Shown here: in pieces, positions 18,038-27,111 of the stretch
How the letters are laid out: each line of letters opens with the position of its first letter
Position numbering within the stretch: position 1 is the stretch's first letter
NCBI GenBank assembly: GCA_016784735.1
Contig: JADHUC010000040.1
Span: 1 to 48,472, forward strand
Direction of reading: 5' to 3'
DNA length: 48,472 bases
Origin: Pirellulaceae bacterium
GTDB lineage: Bacteria > Planctomycetota > Planctomycetia > Pirellulales > Pirellulaceae
Program-made: the position numbers and the translations under genes
The notes under the pieces: generated by a model
Database searches by the model: none
What the model saw: the letters and a program-made list of their open reading frames with translations, nothing else
What the model was told of the DNA's origin: nothing

Positions 18038-19132
18038 ATGAACACCTACCAATTCTCCCGTCGCGAATGGTTGAAGGGCGTCGGCTTGTTTGGACTGGCG
18101 CTGATCGTTGCGCCTGCGATCGCTCACGATCGTTCCGGCCGGCTCGACAACAACTTTCAGGTTGTGGATCTGACGGACCTCGACGGCGACCTGCCATTAG
18201 ACGTGCTGTCTACCAAGCAGGTTCTCAAGCAAACCGAGGACTGGGAGCACAGCACGTGGAAGAATCCGGACTGGCCGGCGGGTGGTGGTGATACGGTGGG
18301 GTATCCGTCGGTGGTCAAGAACCTCCACGGGCCAAAACCGGACGGCAAATACTACCTGTTCTACGCCCATCACGACCCGAGGTCCGGGATTGGCGTGGCG
18401 GTGGCCGAATCCATCACGGGCCCGTACTCGAAGGACGTCAATGTGCCGGGGCGGTCCGACAACCAAGTGGTTCCCAGCTTTCACTCCGACTCGGCGAACC
18501 CGGGCGATCCTGCCCACAACTCCAGCCCATGGGTGCTGTGGAACGAACAGGAAGAACTCTGGTTCATGTACTTCCACTTCTTCAACCACGCCCACACCGC
18601 GACGACGAATTACCAGCCAACGGCCCTGGCCACCACACCCGATCTCGCGTCGCACAAGTGGACGATCTGGGCGGACGAGTCATCGAAAGCGGTACCGAAA
18701 TGGGTCACGGTGCTGCCCACGTCCGATAAGCCGTGGGCCAACCAGGCGTCGTCCTACAACATGGTTCACCGGCTGCCGGACGGCCGCTGGCTGGCGTTTG
18801 TGCGCGGTACGTCGAACGATGGAAGACCAACGAGGCTTGGCTTCGCGACCTCCAAAGACGGGCGACGCTTCACGTACTTTGAACAAAACCCGATTATCCA
18901 CGCGGCCGACGGTGGCGGCGGTCGCAAAGGCGTTTACCGACCCGGCTTCATCGGCTACCTGGGGAAGAACGCAGCAGGCGAGGACAAGTATCTGGTCGCG
19001 TGGAAAGAGAGTCACCACTTCGATGGCGACGCCAGACTGATCTACGGGTATACAACCGATTTCAAAACGGTGAACCGCGATCCAAGAGGACACGTCCGCT
19101 GGAAGGGAGCCGATGGATCCCTCTGCACCTGA
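18038..19132 (+). CDS. GH43-like five-bladed propeller, interrupted near its C-terminus
   Basis: The protein has 364 residues up to the first stop. A twin-arginine-like signal (SRREWLKGVGLFGLAL) precedes a beta-propeller with PDGKYYLFYAHHD, SITGPYSKD and GYTTDFKTV motifs, as in GH43/GH32-type sugar hydrolases. I chose the ATG at 18038 because of the TAT-like signal; a start at 17954 is possible. The frame meets TGA at 19130-19132, but the following 29 in-frame codons to TAG at 19220-19222 still look like the last propeller strand (GDRLYLFSGKFLREMKLP). The gene is therefore probably truncated by a CGA-to-TGA change, a sequencing error, or is read through. Substrate unknown. Confidence 0.8.
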   Translation: MNTYQFSRREWLKGVGLFGLALIVAPAIAHDRSGRLDNNFQVVDLTDLDGDLPLDVLSTKQVLKQTEDWEHSTWKNPDWPAGGGDTVGYPSVVKNLHGPKPDGKYYLFYAHHDPRSGIGVAVAESITGPYSKDVNVPGRSDNQVVPSFHSDSANPGDPAHNSSPWVLWNEQEELWFMYFHFFNHAHTATTNYQPTALATTPDLASHKWTIWADESSKAVPKWVTVLPTSDKPWANQASSYNMVHRLPDGRWLAFVRGTSNDGRPTRLGFATSKDGRRFTYFEQNPIIHAADGGGGRKGVYRPGFIGYLGKNAAGEDKYLVAWKESHHFDGDARLIYGYTTDFKTVNRDPRGHVRWKGADGSLCT

Positions 19133-19222
19133 CGCGAAGGGGATCGGCTATATCTGTTCTCCGGCAAGTTCTTACGCGAGATGAAGCTACCCGTTCGTCC
19201 GTCAGCCCGCCCGGCCCAATAG
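19133..19222 (+). other. In-frame continuation of the GH43-like gene after TGA
   Basis: These 29 sense codons and a TAG directly follow the TGA at 19130-19132 in the same frame. They encode a plausible final beta strand (DRLYLFSGKFLREMKLP) and then a Pro/Arg-rich tail. No ribosome site or start codon precedes them, so they are not a separate gene. Confidence 0.6.
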
Positions 19223-19894
19223 GATGGGTATTTGTCCTCAGGCTGTGATAGTCGCCGTCGTTGTGGCAGTGAACGTTTGGATACTCTTGTCCGCCCAACG
19301 CTGGATCTCTTCCGCCGAGACCCAATTGCCCTGCCTGCGATTGAACGAACAGGAACGGTGCAAATGCTCTCGACAGGCGCCGTTTCGCAGGAAATCTGGA
19401 GCTTTTTGTCGGCAATGCGCAATGTTTGGCAATTAATAGGGTAGAGAAGGATGAGAGCAGCAATGAGTTGCCAAACGATGAAACGAAAGGGTGGCACGAT
19501 GAAGACGCTAACACGACAAACGGCTGTTCATCCACAAGCAAACCGATCCCGCAGCACGATATCTCCGAACGCTTCGGCCAAACATCAGCAGACCGATCCG
19601 ACCGTCCAATGGCGAAAGGGCTGGACGCCGTGGGGCACCCCATGCTGCGTGATGGTGGTGGACGGTTTCGCCTACGCCGCCCATGCGACCGAGCAGCCAA
19701 ACTGCCCCTTGGCACGGCTGGCTGATGATTGACCGCTTCGTTGAAAGCCAGTCTTCTAGAAGACGCTGGCAAAACAGCCGTGGGGCACGTTTCCAACGTG
19801 CCGAAGAGTCATCCACCCACGCGGCAGACTGAATTCGGTCAATTCCGGCACGTTGGAAACGTGCCCCACGTGTTCTCGCTTCATCCCGCCCGGA
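19223..19894. other. Gene-poor region with one long inverted repeat
   Basis: I find no convincing gene in these 672 bp. Overlapping frames of 60-100 codons exist on both strands (for example plus strand 19499-19732, beginning MKTLTRQTAV after a GGTGG motif), but none resembles a known family. The region ends in the repeat at 19781-19868 and the converging UroD-like gene. Confidence 0.5.
19781..19868. repeat. Long inverted repeat, 'gcacgtttccaacgtgc' family
   Basis: Two perfect 22-bp arms (19781-19802 and 19847-19868) flank a 44-bp spacer. Each arm is a hairpin, gcacgtt-tcc-aacgtgc. It lies just beyond the stop codon of the UroD-like gene. Confidence 0.95.
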
Positions 19895-20986
19895 CTACTC
19901 GACCGAAATCGGATACTTTCCGTACTTTCTCCCGGTTTCGTACAGGGCAAAGATGTTCTCGTTGGGCATGTCGTCTTTCAGACTGTGGTCGGACGCCAGG
20001 ATGTAGCCTCCACCAGGAGCCGCTGCCTGGATGCACTCGATGGCCTCGGACCTGACATCTTCTACGCTGCCCGTGACCAGCGTCGTCTTGTTGTCAACGT
20101 TGCCGATTAGGCAAATCTTATGTCCAAACGCCTGCTTCACCTCTTTCAAGTCCATGCCGGCTCCACGCTCGACGGGATGATACGCGTTGATCTCCGTCTC
20201 GGCCACGATTGAATCGAGCAGAGGCCAAATGTTACCGTCGCTGTGCATCATTACGGGGACACCCATCTGCCGGAATGTCCCGACCATTCGGCGTAACTGC
20301 GGAATGATGTGTTTCTGGAAAAGCGCCGGGGACAACAACGGCGCGCTGGTGCTTCCGTAGTCGTCCGCAAATGTGATCCCGTCGACACCGGCCTCGATCA
20401 TCCGCCGGCCGCCCTCGATGTAAAAATCGGTACATGCCGTCAGGACTTGGTCAACGAAATCCGGATCGTCGTACAACAGCAGGCTGAAGGTGTCGATGCC
20501 GAGAAGAAGCCAAGCAGCCGTGAACGGGCCTCTTACACAGCCGAATACGGCGGTTCTGGTTTCTTTGGCGACCTTCAACGCCGCTTCGATTTCGGACAGT
20601 CTGGCGGGCGGCGAAGGGTCGGGGATTCGGTAGTTCTTCCAGTCGTTTCTTTCCTTCAGCGGAAACGCAATCGGCGCATCTGCCGGCCACGAGACTTCCG
20701 CATCTTGTTGATAAGTCGTTCCCCATTCGTCTTCGTAGATGTCATCGGATTCCGCATGGTTGCGTATGCCGCCGAAGCCTCCCAGGGGCACGACCACGAA
20801 GTCGTAACCGATCTTGGCTGCACACCGCGTGGCATCTTCGCCGTTGTAGTACTCCGGCACCTTGCCGATGACTTCCTTGTACAGTTTGCGGCTGTAGATG
20901 AAATCATAGATCGGCACGCGGTCCGGTTGGCCGCCGCTGAAAGCACACAGCGTCCTCTCTCTTGGGGACATCTCTGACATGACCAT
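19895..20986 (-). CDS. Uroporphyrinogen decarboxylase-family protein (methyltransferase-like branch)
   Basis: The protein has 363 residues. The UroD/MtaA TIM-barrel pattern is clear: PDRVPIYDF, GVDGITFADDYGS, VMMHSDGNIWPLLDSI, INAYHPVERGAGMDL and LIGNVDNKTTL. In methylcobamide:CoM methyltransferases the equivalent of HSDG is a His-x-Cys zinc site; here the Cys position is Asp, so zinc-dependent methyl transfer in that form is doubtful. Such UroD-like genes are numerous in planctomycetes and their substrates are mostly unknown; true haem synthesis is unlikely because the HemE N-terminal substrate motif is absent. Several ATGs lie at the start (MVMSEMS); the second or third has a GAGG motif at a better distance. 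Confidence 0.87.
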   Translation of the reverse strand: MVMSEMSPRERTLCAFSGGQPDRVPIYDFIYSRKLYKEVIGKVPEYYNGEDATRCAAKIGYDFVVVPLGGFGGIRNHAESDDIYEDEWGTTYQQDAEVSWPADAPIAFPLKERNDWKNYRIPDPSPPARLSEIEAALKVAKETRTAVFGCVRGPFTAAWLLLGIDTFSLLLYDDPDFVDQVLTACTDFYIEGGRRMIEAGVDGITFADDYGSTSAPLLSPALFQKHIIPQLRRMVGTFRQMGVPVMMHSDGNIWPLLDSIVAETEINAYHPVERGAGMDLKEVKQAFGHKICLIGNVDNKTTLVTGSVEDVRSEAIECIQAAAPGGGYILASDHSLKDDMPNENIFALYETGRKYGKYPISVE

Positions 20987-21042
20987 CTGCCTCTGCGTCG
21001 CGATTTTCTGGGGGCCTGGCCTCGGACGCGGCCAAACCGTAA

Positions 21043-21090
21043 TCCGAAGCGTCAGCGAGGGTGCTGCGGAATCCCTCGCTAACGTTTCGG
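21043..21090. repeat. Hairpin repeat 'cagcgaggg...ccctcgct'
   Basis: Arms 21043-21060 and 21073-21090 match at 16 of 18 positions around a 12-bp loop. Read through on the minus strand it gives the NVSEGFRSTLADAS peptide that turns up in small spurious planctomycete ORFs, which marks it as a dispersed repeat. It lies upstream of the UroD-like gene. Confidence 0.8.
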
Positions 21091-21165
21091 GTTACCATGA
21101 ACTTGGTCAAGATAACATTGAATTCACCGACAACTGATGTAAGGTGAGCGGCAGATGAGAATTTA

Positions 21166-21229
21166 CCGTGGGATAGGCTTCCAGCCTGTCAAATGTGCCG
21201 GTCTGACAGGCTGGAAGCCTATCCCACGG
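21166..21229. repeat. Long inverted repeat, 'aggcttccagcct' family
   Basis: Two perfect 26-bp arms (21166-21191 and 21204-21229) flank a 12-bp spacer. Each arm contains a hairpin, aggct-tcc-agcct. This is the longest perfect inverted repeat in the window. Confidence 0.95.
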
Positions 21230-21321
21230 GTAAGAGAATTCCCGCCGCTCGCCTAAGACTTGATAGTCTACCGCTCGGCAGCCATGGGTTCCATTGGGCG
21301 GTGGTTGCCTGACAACCAAAG

Positions 21322-21357
21322 AAAAACCCTCGCCGAGCGGAGGGGACGGCGAGGGCT
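21322..21357 (-). terminator. Rho-independent-like terminator, minus strand, no gene upstream
   Basis: On the minus strand a 9-bp G+C-rich stem (ccctcgccg / cggcgaggg), extended by A-T and G-T pairs, closes an 11-nt loop and is followed by TTTTTC. The plus strand lacks a T run. No convincing protein gene lies to the right on the minus strand, so it may end an untranslated RNA or be a dispersed repeat. Confidence 0.6.
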
Positions 21358-21373
21358 TAGCTGGATTTGGCAA

Positions 21374-22112
21374 GAGAATTGTACCGTCGGCAGCGGCAAG
21401 TCGTCTTTGGCACGGTCTAGCGTTGCCCGGTTGGGCACGGACGCGCGTCGTTTTGGGTCTCTTCAGGCCCGCTGGATGCGTCGTCTACGAAGAAGCAATA
21501 TCGAACCAGAAACACAGATGGCGCTGTCGATCAGGTCCTCGTCCGCAGTCTTCGACCGGCGGAGACAAAATTCTCTTGTGTCGAGCAAAGGAGACACGAA
21601 ATCCAAGAGACAAACGAATCGGAACGAAACAGACCTCCTAATCTAGGACAGGAAACCGTGGCCTTCCGAGTTTGGCCGTGTCGGATGACGAATCATGACG
21701 ACGAGAAGCGGTGCAGAGATTCGAGTGACCAACCGCGTCTCGCCGTTAAGTGTTGGGTGGTCTGTGCATGTTTGCCCTCCCCGTGTGAGATGAAGGGATG
21801 GGAGATGACTCGCCCCTCGGGGCACATTCAAACATAGCCGCCTGTAAAGAACACGCCAACGATTTTTCTCCGCGGCGATCGTCTTTTGGAGGATCCGCAA
21901 CGCTGTGTGTCGGTCTGGAAAACTGTGCGGTTGACTGCGAGTATTACGCCTCATATCCAACGCCTGGCGGCTGTCAAAGCTTAACGTTAATGCCTTGTGG
22001 GGAGGGGCCGGCCTGCAGAGTTGCTCGACGCGGCCCAGCGTTCTTGACGAAGTGACCATATTACACACAATCAACAAATCAAGAGACTACCACACCAACC
22101 TGGATCGAACTG
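21374..22112. other. 739-bp gene-free region before the YhaO-like gene
   Basis: I find no convincing gene here. Frames on both strands give Arg/Ser-rich translations with no family resemblance. An AGGAGG occurs on the minus strand near 21634-21639 but no good start codon follows it at normal distance. I see no tRNA, RNase P RNA or tmRNA pattern. It may hold the leader of the YhaO/YhaN operon, or a small RNA reading left into the terminator at 21322-21357. Confidence 0.5.
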
Positions 22113-23372
22113 ATGTTCAAATTCATCCATGCGGCCGACTTGCACATTGACAGTCCACTGCGTGGCTTGGAGGCCTACGAAGGGGCTCCTGCCGATCAGT
22201 TACGCGGCGCAACGCGCGAGGCTTTTGCCAACATCGTCAAGCTTGCTCGGGACGAAGCGGTCGACTTTCTGGTCGTCGCTGGCGATCTGTTCGACGGCAA
22301 ATGGCCGGATATGCGGACCGGTCTATGGACCGCAAGCCAATTCCGTCTGTTGGAGCGCGAGAATATTTCCGTCTATCTGGTGCGGGGGAATCACGATGCG
22401 GAAAGCCGCGTGCGGCAGTCCGTTAGCTGGCCGGACAACGTCCACGAGTTCTCCGTCCGAAAGGCCCAGACGTTGCGAGTCGAATCACTGGGCGTGGCTT
22501 TGCACGGGCAGGGCTTTGCCAAGCAGGAATGTCAAGACGACCTGGCGGCCAACTACCCCGAGGCCGTCAAGGACTGCTTCAACATCGGCGTTTTGCACAC
22601 CAGCTTGACCGGCAGCAGTGAACACGATACATACGCTCCGACGCGAGAAGACGTGCTGGTCGGTCGTGGCTACGATTATTGGGCATTGGGCCACGTGCAT
22701 CAACGATCCGTTCCACCGATCCGCACCGATCCGTATATCGCATTTTGTGGAAACGCTCAGGGGCGGCATATTCGCGAGACGGGCGAGAAAGGCTGCCTGC
22801 TCGTGACCGTCGAGGACGGCGAAATCGCGAACGTGGACTTTCGCGCTACCGATGTTGCCCGCTGGCATCTGGCGGAAGTAGCGCTGGAATCATCGGACAC
22901 GATCGCGGATGTCCAGGCCAAAGCGAACGATTGCTTGACCGCATGTCACGAGTCGTCTGACGGTCGATTTTGTGCCGTGCGTCTGGTGTTGCGGGGTGCA
23001 TGCGCGGCTCACCGGTCGTTGATCAGCAAGACGGAGCGTCAGGAGTTCTTGGGCGAATTGCGAAACCAGGCAAATAGCCTGCACGACGAAGTCTGGCTCG
23101 AAAAAGTCGCCGTCGATACTTCGTTGCCCATCGACTGGGAACTGCTGCGGCAGGGATCGGACTTGTTGGGCGATCTACTGCGAGATATCGAAGCGATCGA
23201 TGCAGATCCCGAGCAACTGAGCCAGTTCAGCTCGGACTTGTCACCGTTGGTGGACAAGGCCGGCCTGGAATTGGCGGACGCAGGCATCAAGATCGACGAC
23301 ACAGAGCAACTGCGTCGTTGGCTGCACCAGGCGAAGACGCTGTTAGTGGGTCAGCTACGGGAGGGCGAGTAG
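22113..23372 (+). CDS. SbcD/YhaO-like metallophosphoesterase, DNA repair nuclease subunit
   Basis: The protein has 419 residues. The calcineurin-like metal-binding motifs appear in order: DLHIDSP (9-15), GDLFDG (57-62), GNHDA (92-96), an LHTS histidine, and GHVHQ. This is the Mre11/SbcD nuclease fold, of the Bacillus YhaO type rather than classical SbcD, judged by the short C-terminal part. Such proteins cut DNA ends with Mn2+ in a complex with an SMC-like ATPase. That partner is the next gene, whose GTG start overlaps this stop codon by one base (TAGTG), so the two are translationally coupled. The ribosome site is weak. Confidence 0.92.
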   Translation: MFKFIHAADLHIDSPLRGLEAYEGAPADQLRGATREAFANIVKLARDEAVDFLVVAGDLFDGKWPDMRTGLWTASQFRLLERENISVYLVRGNHDAESRVRQSVSWPDNVHEFSVRKAQTLRVESLGVALHGQGFAKQECQDDLAANYPEAVKDCFNIGVLHTSLTGSSEHDTYAPTREDVLVGRGYDYWALGHVHQRSVPPIRTDPYIAFCGNAQGRHIRETGEKGCLLVTVEDGEIANVDFRATDVARWHLAEVALESSDTIADVQAKANDCLTACHESSDGRFCAVRLVLRGACAAHRSLISKTERQEFLGELRNQANSLHDEVWLEKVAVDTSLPIDWELLRQGSDLLGDLLRDIEAIDADPEQLSQFSSDLSPLVDKAGLELADAGIKIDDTEQLRRWLHQAKTLLVGQLREGE

Positions 23373-26300
23373 TGAAGCTGCGACGATTAGAGATCGAAAA
23401 CTACGGGTTGTTTTCGGGCGCCGAATTCGACTTCAACGACGGTTTCCAGTTGATCTTTGGCCTCAACGAAGCCGGCAAATCGACCTTGCTGCAGGCAATT
23501 CGCGAAGTCTTGTTCGGTTTTCCGACGCGCAGCCGTTACGCCTTTGCTTCGCATGCAGGCGAAATGGCGGCCACCGCTTCGCTTGACATGAACGATGGCA
23601 CGCAACTTCGCTACCGGCGTCGCAAGGGCCGCAAGAACGAAGTCGTCGGCAAGACCCAGCCCACCGGACACGATCTCGACGCGGGGGCCTTGTCACGACT
23701 GCTGGGCGGAGCCAATCTGGAACTGTACGAACAGGTGTTTGGGTTTTCGCTCGCCGAATTGGCGTCCGGCGAAAAGAGCCTGCAACAGGCCAATCTGAAC
23801 GAAGCCCTATACGGCGGCAGCCTGGGCGGGCTGGCAAATTTCCAAAAAGTGCAGAGTGATTTGAAAGACGAAGCCGACGGCCTGTTCACCACACGAGGCA
23901 CAACAAAGACCATCAATCGGCTGCACAAGACGATCAAGAACACGGCTACCGAGCAGCGCAAAGCAACGATCAAGCCGACGGAATACAAAAAGCAGGTCGC
24001 AGCTTGCGATGAGATAACGGACCGGGTCGAGCAGTTGCGTGTCTCGTTAGACAACCTGCAGACGCGAGAGACCCATCTCGAGCGAATCGCCAACGCCTTG
24101 ACGCCATGGCTTCAATTGCAGACGGCACGGCGAGAACTGGCGGAATTGGACGTGCCCGCCGGCTTCCCTCCCGACGCCGCGGACCAACTCGCCCGGCTCA
24201 AGACCCGATGTGATGAACTGACAGACGAGCTGGCCACCTTCGAACAAGACTTGACAGAACAACGTGGCGAGTTGGCCGAGATAGAGTTGAACCCCGAGGT
24301 TGTGGCGGCCGAGGAACAGATCCGTTCGCTCAACCAGCAGGTCGGCGAAATCGCCGGATTCCGCCGGGACGTACCCGTACGGGAAGCGGAATCGAAGGCG
24401 ACAAAATCGCAGGTGCTGACGAAGCTGCGCGAATTGAATCCCGAGTGGGATCATTCGCATTTGGAGCGATTTCGTACAGGCTTGGATCAACGTCAGTCAG
24501 TCGAGCAACTGGATGACCAATGGAGCAAACTGACTCAGGGTCGAGCGAAACTGACCGCTCGCCGGCCCGGTTTGAAGGATGACATCAGCCGACACCGAGA
24601 GCAGTTGGCAGAATTGCAGGACACCGAGACGCCGGAAAGGCTCGAAGCGATCGTCGAAGCCGAAGCCGGATACCGAGCCAATCTGAGTTCGCTGGGTCAA
24701 TTGCAGGAGGAGGCCGGTCGTTTGACGCGGGAGACCCGGAAGTTGATCGACAGGCTGAACGGGCCGCTGCAGACTCAGTTGGACTTCTCCGAACACCTAC
24801 CCGTGCCGCTGGAGGCCAGTGTCGTCGAATTCCAGCATCGCTGCGACGATGCGCAAGAGGCGGTACGTCTATCGAAAGACGCAGTGGATCAGGTGAGCCG
24901 TGAATTGCGGGAGCGACAGCAGGAGTTGGATCAACTGGACGCCAGGGAACCCGTGCCGGATCGGCAACAGTTGATGGAACAACGAGACCGCCGCGACCAG
25001 GGCTGGGACATTATTCGCCGTAAGTATGTGGAAACCAAGACTGTCGGTGACGACGAGGTTGCCACTTGGGCGGGCTCCGAGACCGCTTCACCCGCCGACG
25101 AATACGAACAAGCCGTGGTCCGGGCGGATGCGGTGGCAGACGAGCGGCAGGACAAAGCACAGTCTGCGGCCGAACGTGACCAACTGACGCGATCTGTCGC
25201 TCGGTTGGCCGAACGCGTGGAGGAAGCCGGATCGCAACTGGCTAATTCGGAAACGGCGGCCGACGCCATCCAAGCGGAATGGACGGCCTTGTGGGACGCC
25301 TGTCCGTTCCAGCCCTTGACGCCCGGCGCGATGTTGCAGTGGCTCCGGCAGTATGAAGAATTGGAAAAGAAGCAGGAGCAGTTGGCACACGTCGCACAGG
25401 AGCAGAGCCGAGTGGAATCCGAGATCGACAGCTTCGAGACGCAACTGCGATCCGAGTTTCCTGAATCCACGGACACGACCAAACAACTGCTGACACTCGC
25501 GCGAAAAGCAGTCAAGACAGCCCACGACAACGAAGCAAAACGACAGACCTACGAAGATGAATTGAAGAAGAACGAAAAGGAGCTGGAACGGCTCGAAAAA
25601 GAACTTGGCAAACTCGCAGAGCAAGAGGCGGCTTGGCAAGACCGCTGGCAAGCGGTGCTCGCCGAGTTTGGTTTTCCCACGTCCTGGGACGTTGGCGTGG
25701 CCACCAAGATCCTCAGCGGATTAAGCGAGGCTCGCAGCGAATACGAATCGACGGCCTCGTTGGACGAACGGGTCCGCGCTATGCGGGACGGCATTCAGGA
25801 ATTCGAGCAGACGGTCGCCGCGCTGTGTCAGACACTCGCGTCGGACTTAGTTGATCGTCCGCCAGAATTCGCCGTCGAACAGTTCGGCCAGCGTTTGGAG
25901 ACGGCAAGACAATCCCAGCAGGCTCAGACACGGCTGACCGGCGAGATCGAAAAGCTGGCCAGGAGAGTCGAGACGAAGCGAACGCAACTAGAGAAGGCAA
26001 GGGCCGATATCCAGGCACTTTTCACTGTTGCCAACGTCGAAACTGAATCGCAGTTCCAGCAATTGGCCGCGGAAGCTCGCCAAAAGGGCGAACTAGATCA
26101 GGTTGTCTCCGATGCGGAGCGTGAACTTAACATCCATCGCAGCACGGAACCGGAAGACGAGTTTCAAGCAGAACTGAAACTGGCCGACGCGGATTCCATC
26201 GCCGTCGAATGTCGTCGGTTGGAAGAGGAAATCAGAACCGCCAAGGCAGCTTATGACGCGTTGCTAAGGGAAAAGGTCCTGGCCGACAAGGCGCGGACGG

Positions 26301-26857
26301 ACATGGAGGCCGCCAGCGAGGCGGCTGGTTTGGCCATGGACCTGGAAAGCGCCCGCAGCGAACTGGTCACGGCCGTCGACCGCTGGGCGCCTTTGGTCCT
26401 GGCCCAGGCGTTGATGAGACGGGCGATCGACAAGTTTGAACGCGAGCACCAGCCTGCCATGCTCGGCGAAGTCGAACGTTTGTTCCGGCGGTTGACTCTA
26501 GAGCGATACGTCGGCATCGAAACAAAACTGGACGCGCAGGGTACGCTGATGGTGGTGGAACAAGACGGCAACCGCAAAGAGCCCGCGGCCCTGAGCACTG
26601 GCACGCGGGAGCAGTTGTATCTGGCCATCCGGCTGGCTTATATCACCCACTACTGCCGCGACGCCGAATCGCTGCCGATCGTAATGGACGATGTGCTGGT
26701 CAACTTCGACGACGACCGAGCCGTGCAGACGTTAGAGGTCTTGCAGGAGATCGCCGCCAACGTGCAGATCCTGTTCCTGACCTGTCACCAGCACGTGGTT
26801 CAACTGGTCCAGAGAATCCGTCCCGACAGTACATCCATGACGTTAGCCACAGAGTAG
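23372..26857 (+). CDS. SbcC/YhaN-like SMC-family ATPase, DNA repair
   Basis: The protein has 1161 residues. The Walker A GLNEAGKST is at 30-38. Two long coiled-coil arms, rich in Glu/Gln/Leu/Arg heptads, fill about 170-1000. The ABC signature LSTGTREQLYLAIRLAY begins near 1074 and Walker B LPIVMDDVLVNFDDD near 1101. This is the head-arm-head layout of Rad50/SbcC; YhaN-type proteins have this length and lack the CxxC zinc hook, and I see no CxxC here either. The start is the GTG overlapping the upstream stop, with GGGAGG about 8 nt upstream; an in-frame extension into the partner gene adds nothing family-like. It should work with the upstream nuclease on DNA ends. Confidence 0.92.
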   Translation: MKLRRLEIENYGLFSGAEFDFNDGFQLIFGLNEAGKSTLLQAIREVLFGFPTRSRYAFASHAGEMAATASLDMNDGTQLRYRRRKGRKNEVVGKTQPTGHDLDAGALSRLLGGANLELYEQVFGFSLAELASGEKSLQQANLNEALYGGSLGGLANFQKVQSDLKDEADGLFTTRGTTKTINRLHKTIKNTATEQRKATIKPTEYKKQVAACDEITDRVEQLRVSLDNLQTRETHLERIANALTPWLQLQTARRELAELDVPAGFPPDAADQLARLKTRCDELTDELATFEQDLTEQRGELAEIELNPEVVAAEEQIRSLNQQVGEIAGFRRDVPVREAESKATKSQVLTKLRELNPEWDHSHLERFRTGLDQRQSVEQLDDQWSKLTQGRAKLTARRPGLKDDISRHREQLAELQDTETPERLEAIVEAEAGYRANLSSLGQLQEEAGRLTRETRKLIDRLNGPLQTQLDFSEHLPVPLEASVVEFQHRCDDAQEAVRLSKDAVDQVSRELRERQQELDQLDAREPVPDRQQLMEQRDRRDQGWDIIRRKYVETKTVGDDEVATWAGSETASPADEYEQAVVRADAVADERQDKAQSAAERDQLTRSVARLAERVEEAGSQLANSETAADAIQAEWTALWDACPFQPLTPGAMLQWLRQYEELEKKQEQLAHVAQEQSRVESEIDSFETQLRSEFPESTDTTKQLLTLARKAVKTAHDNEAKRQTYEDELKKNEKELERLEKELGKLAEQEAAWQDRWQAVLAEFGFPTSWDVGVATKILSGLSEARSEYESTASLDERVRAMRDGIQEFEQTVAALCQTLASDLVDRPPEFAVEQFGQRLETARQSQQAQTRLTGEIEKLARRVETKRTQLEKARADIQALFTVANVETESQFQQLAAEARQKGELDQVVSDAERELNIHRSTEPEDEFQAELKLADADSIAVECRRLEEEIRTAKAAYDALLREKVLADKARTDMEAASEAAGLAMDLESARSELVTAVDRWAPLVLAQALMRRAIDKFEREHQPAMLGEVERLFRRLTLERYVGIETKLDAQGTLMVVEQDGNRKEPAALSTGTREQLYLAIRLAYITHYCRDAESLPIVMDDVLVNFDDDRAVQTLEVLQEIAANVQILFLTCHQHVVQLVQRIRPDSTSMTLATE

Positions 26858-26901
26858 CAGACTGCGAACCAGAAGCACTCACATCAAAGCAGAAACCCCT
26901 C

Positions 26902-27111
26902 ATGAACCTATCACGTATCCTGACAACACTTTTGCTTCCGGCGAGTTTTGTCTTGTCGAGCCTATGGCAAACTTCCGCAACAGCCCAAGCCGCCGAAGAG
27001 ATCGACGCAGCCGTCCAGAAAGCTCGCCAGATTGCTTCGCAAGGCCCGTTCGAGCCCACCTGGGAAACGATGCGATCTTCTGAACCGCTGATTTCCGCTA
27101 ATGCGCGCTGA
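26902..27111 (+). pseudogene. Truncated alpha-L-fucosidase-like gene (GH29), N-terminus only
   Basis: The 69-codon frame begins with a good signal peptide (LTTLLLPASFVLSSLW, cleavage near TAQA), then AVQKARQIASQGPFEPTWETM. The GPFEPTWE segment is what GH29 fucosidases show just before the VPxWYxDAKFGIFIHWG catalytic-domain start. Here the match stops at codon 57 and the last residues (SSEPLISANAR) come from a palindromic repeat. No fucosidase sequence resumes in the next 360 bp in any frame. I infer loss of the enzyme by insertion or deletion at the repeat. A genuine small secreted peptide cannot be excluded. It lies 44 bp after the YhaN-like gene. Confidence 0.6.

Noticed and set aside
19130..19132. 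Selenocysteine codon
   Set aside because: The TGA lies near the end of a propeller with no redox motif, no obvious hairpin follows at the required distance, and a sense Arg codon by one base change is simpler.
20904..21110. Minus-strand frame giving a 68-residue protein (with TRNVSEGF)
   Set aside because: The translation comes from the dispersed hairpin at 21043-21090 and from the N-terminal part of the UroD-like gene in another frame.
21107..21373. Minus-strand frame giving an 88-residue protein (with PSPSPPLGEG)
   Set aside because: Its translation is made of a terminator-like hairpin and the palindrome at 21166-21229; this peptide pattern is a known sign of repeat-derived spurious frames.
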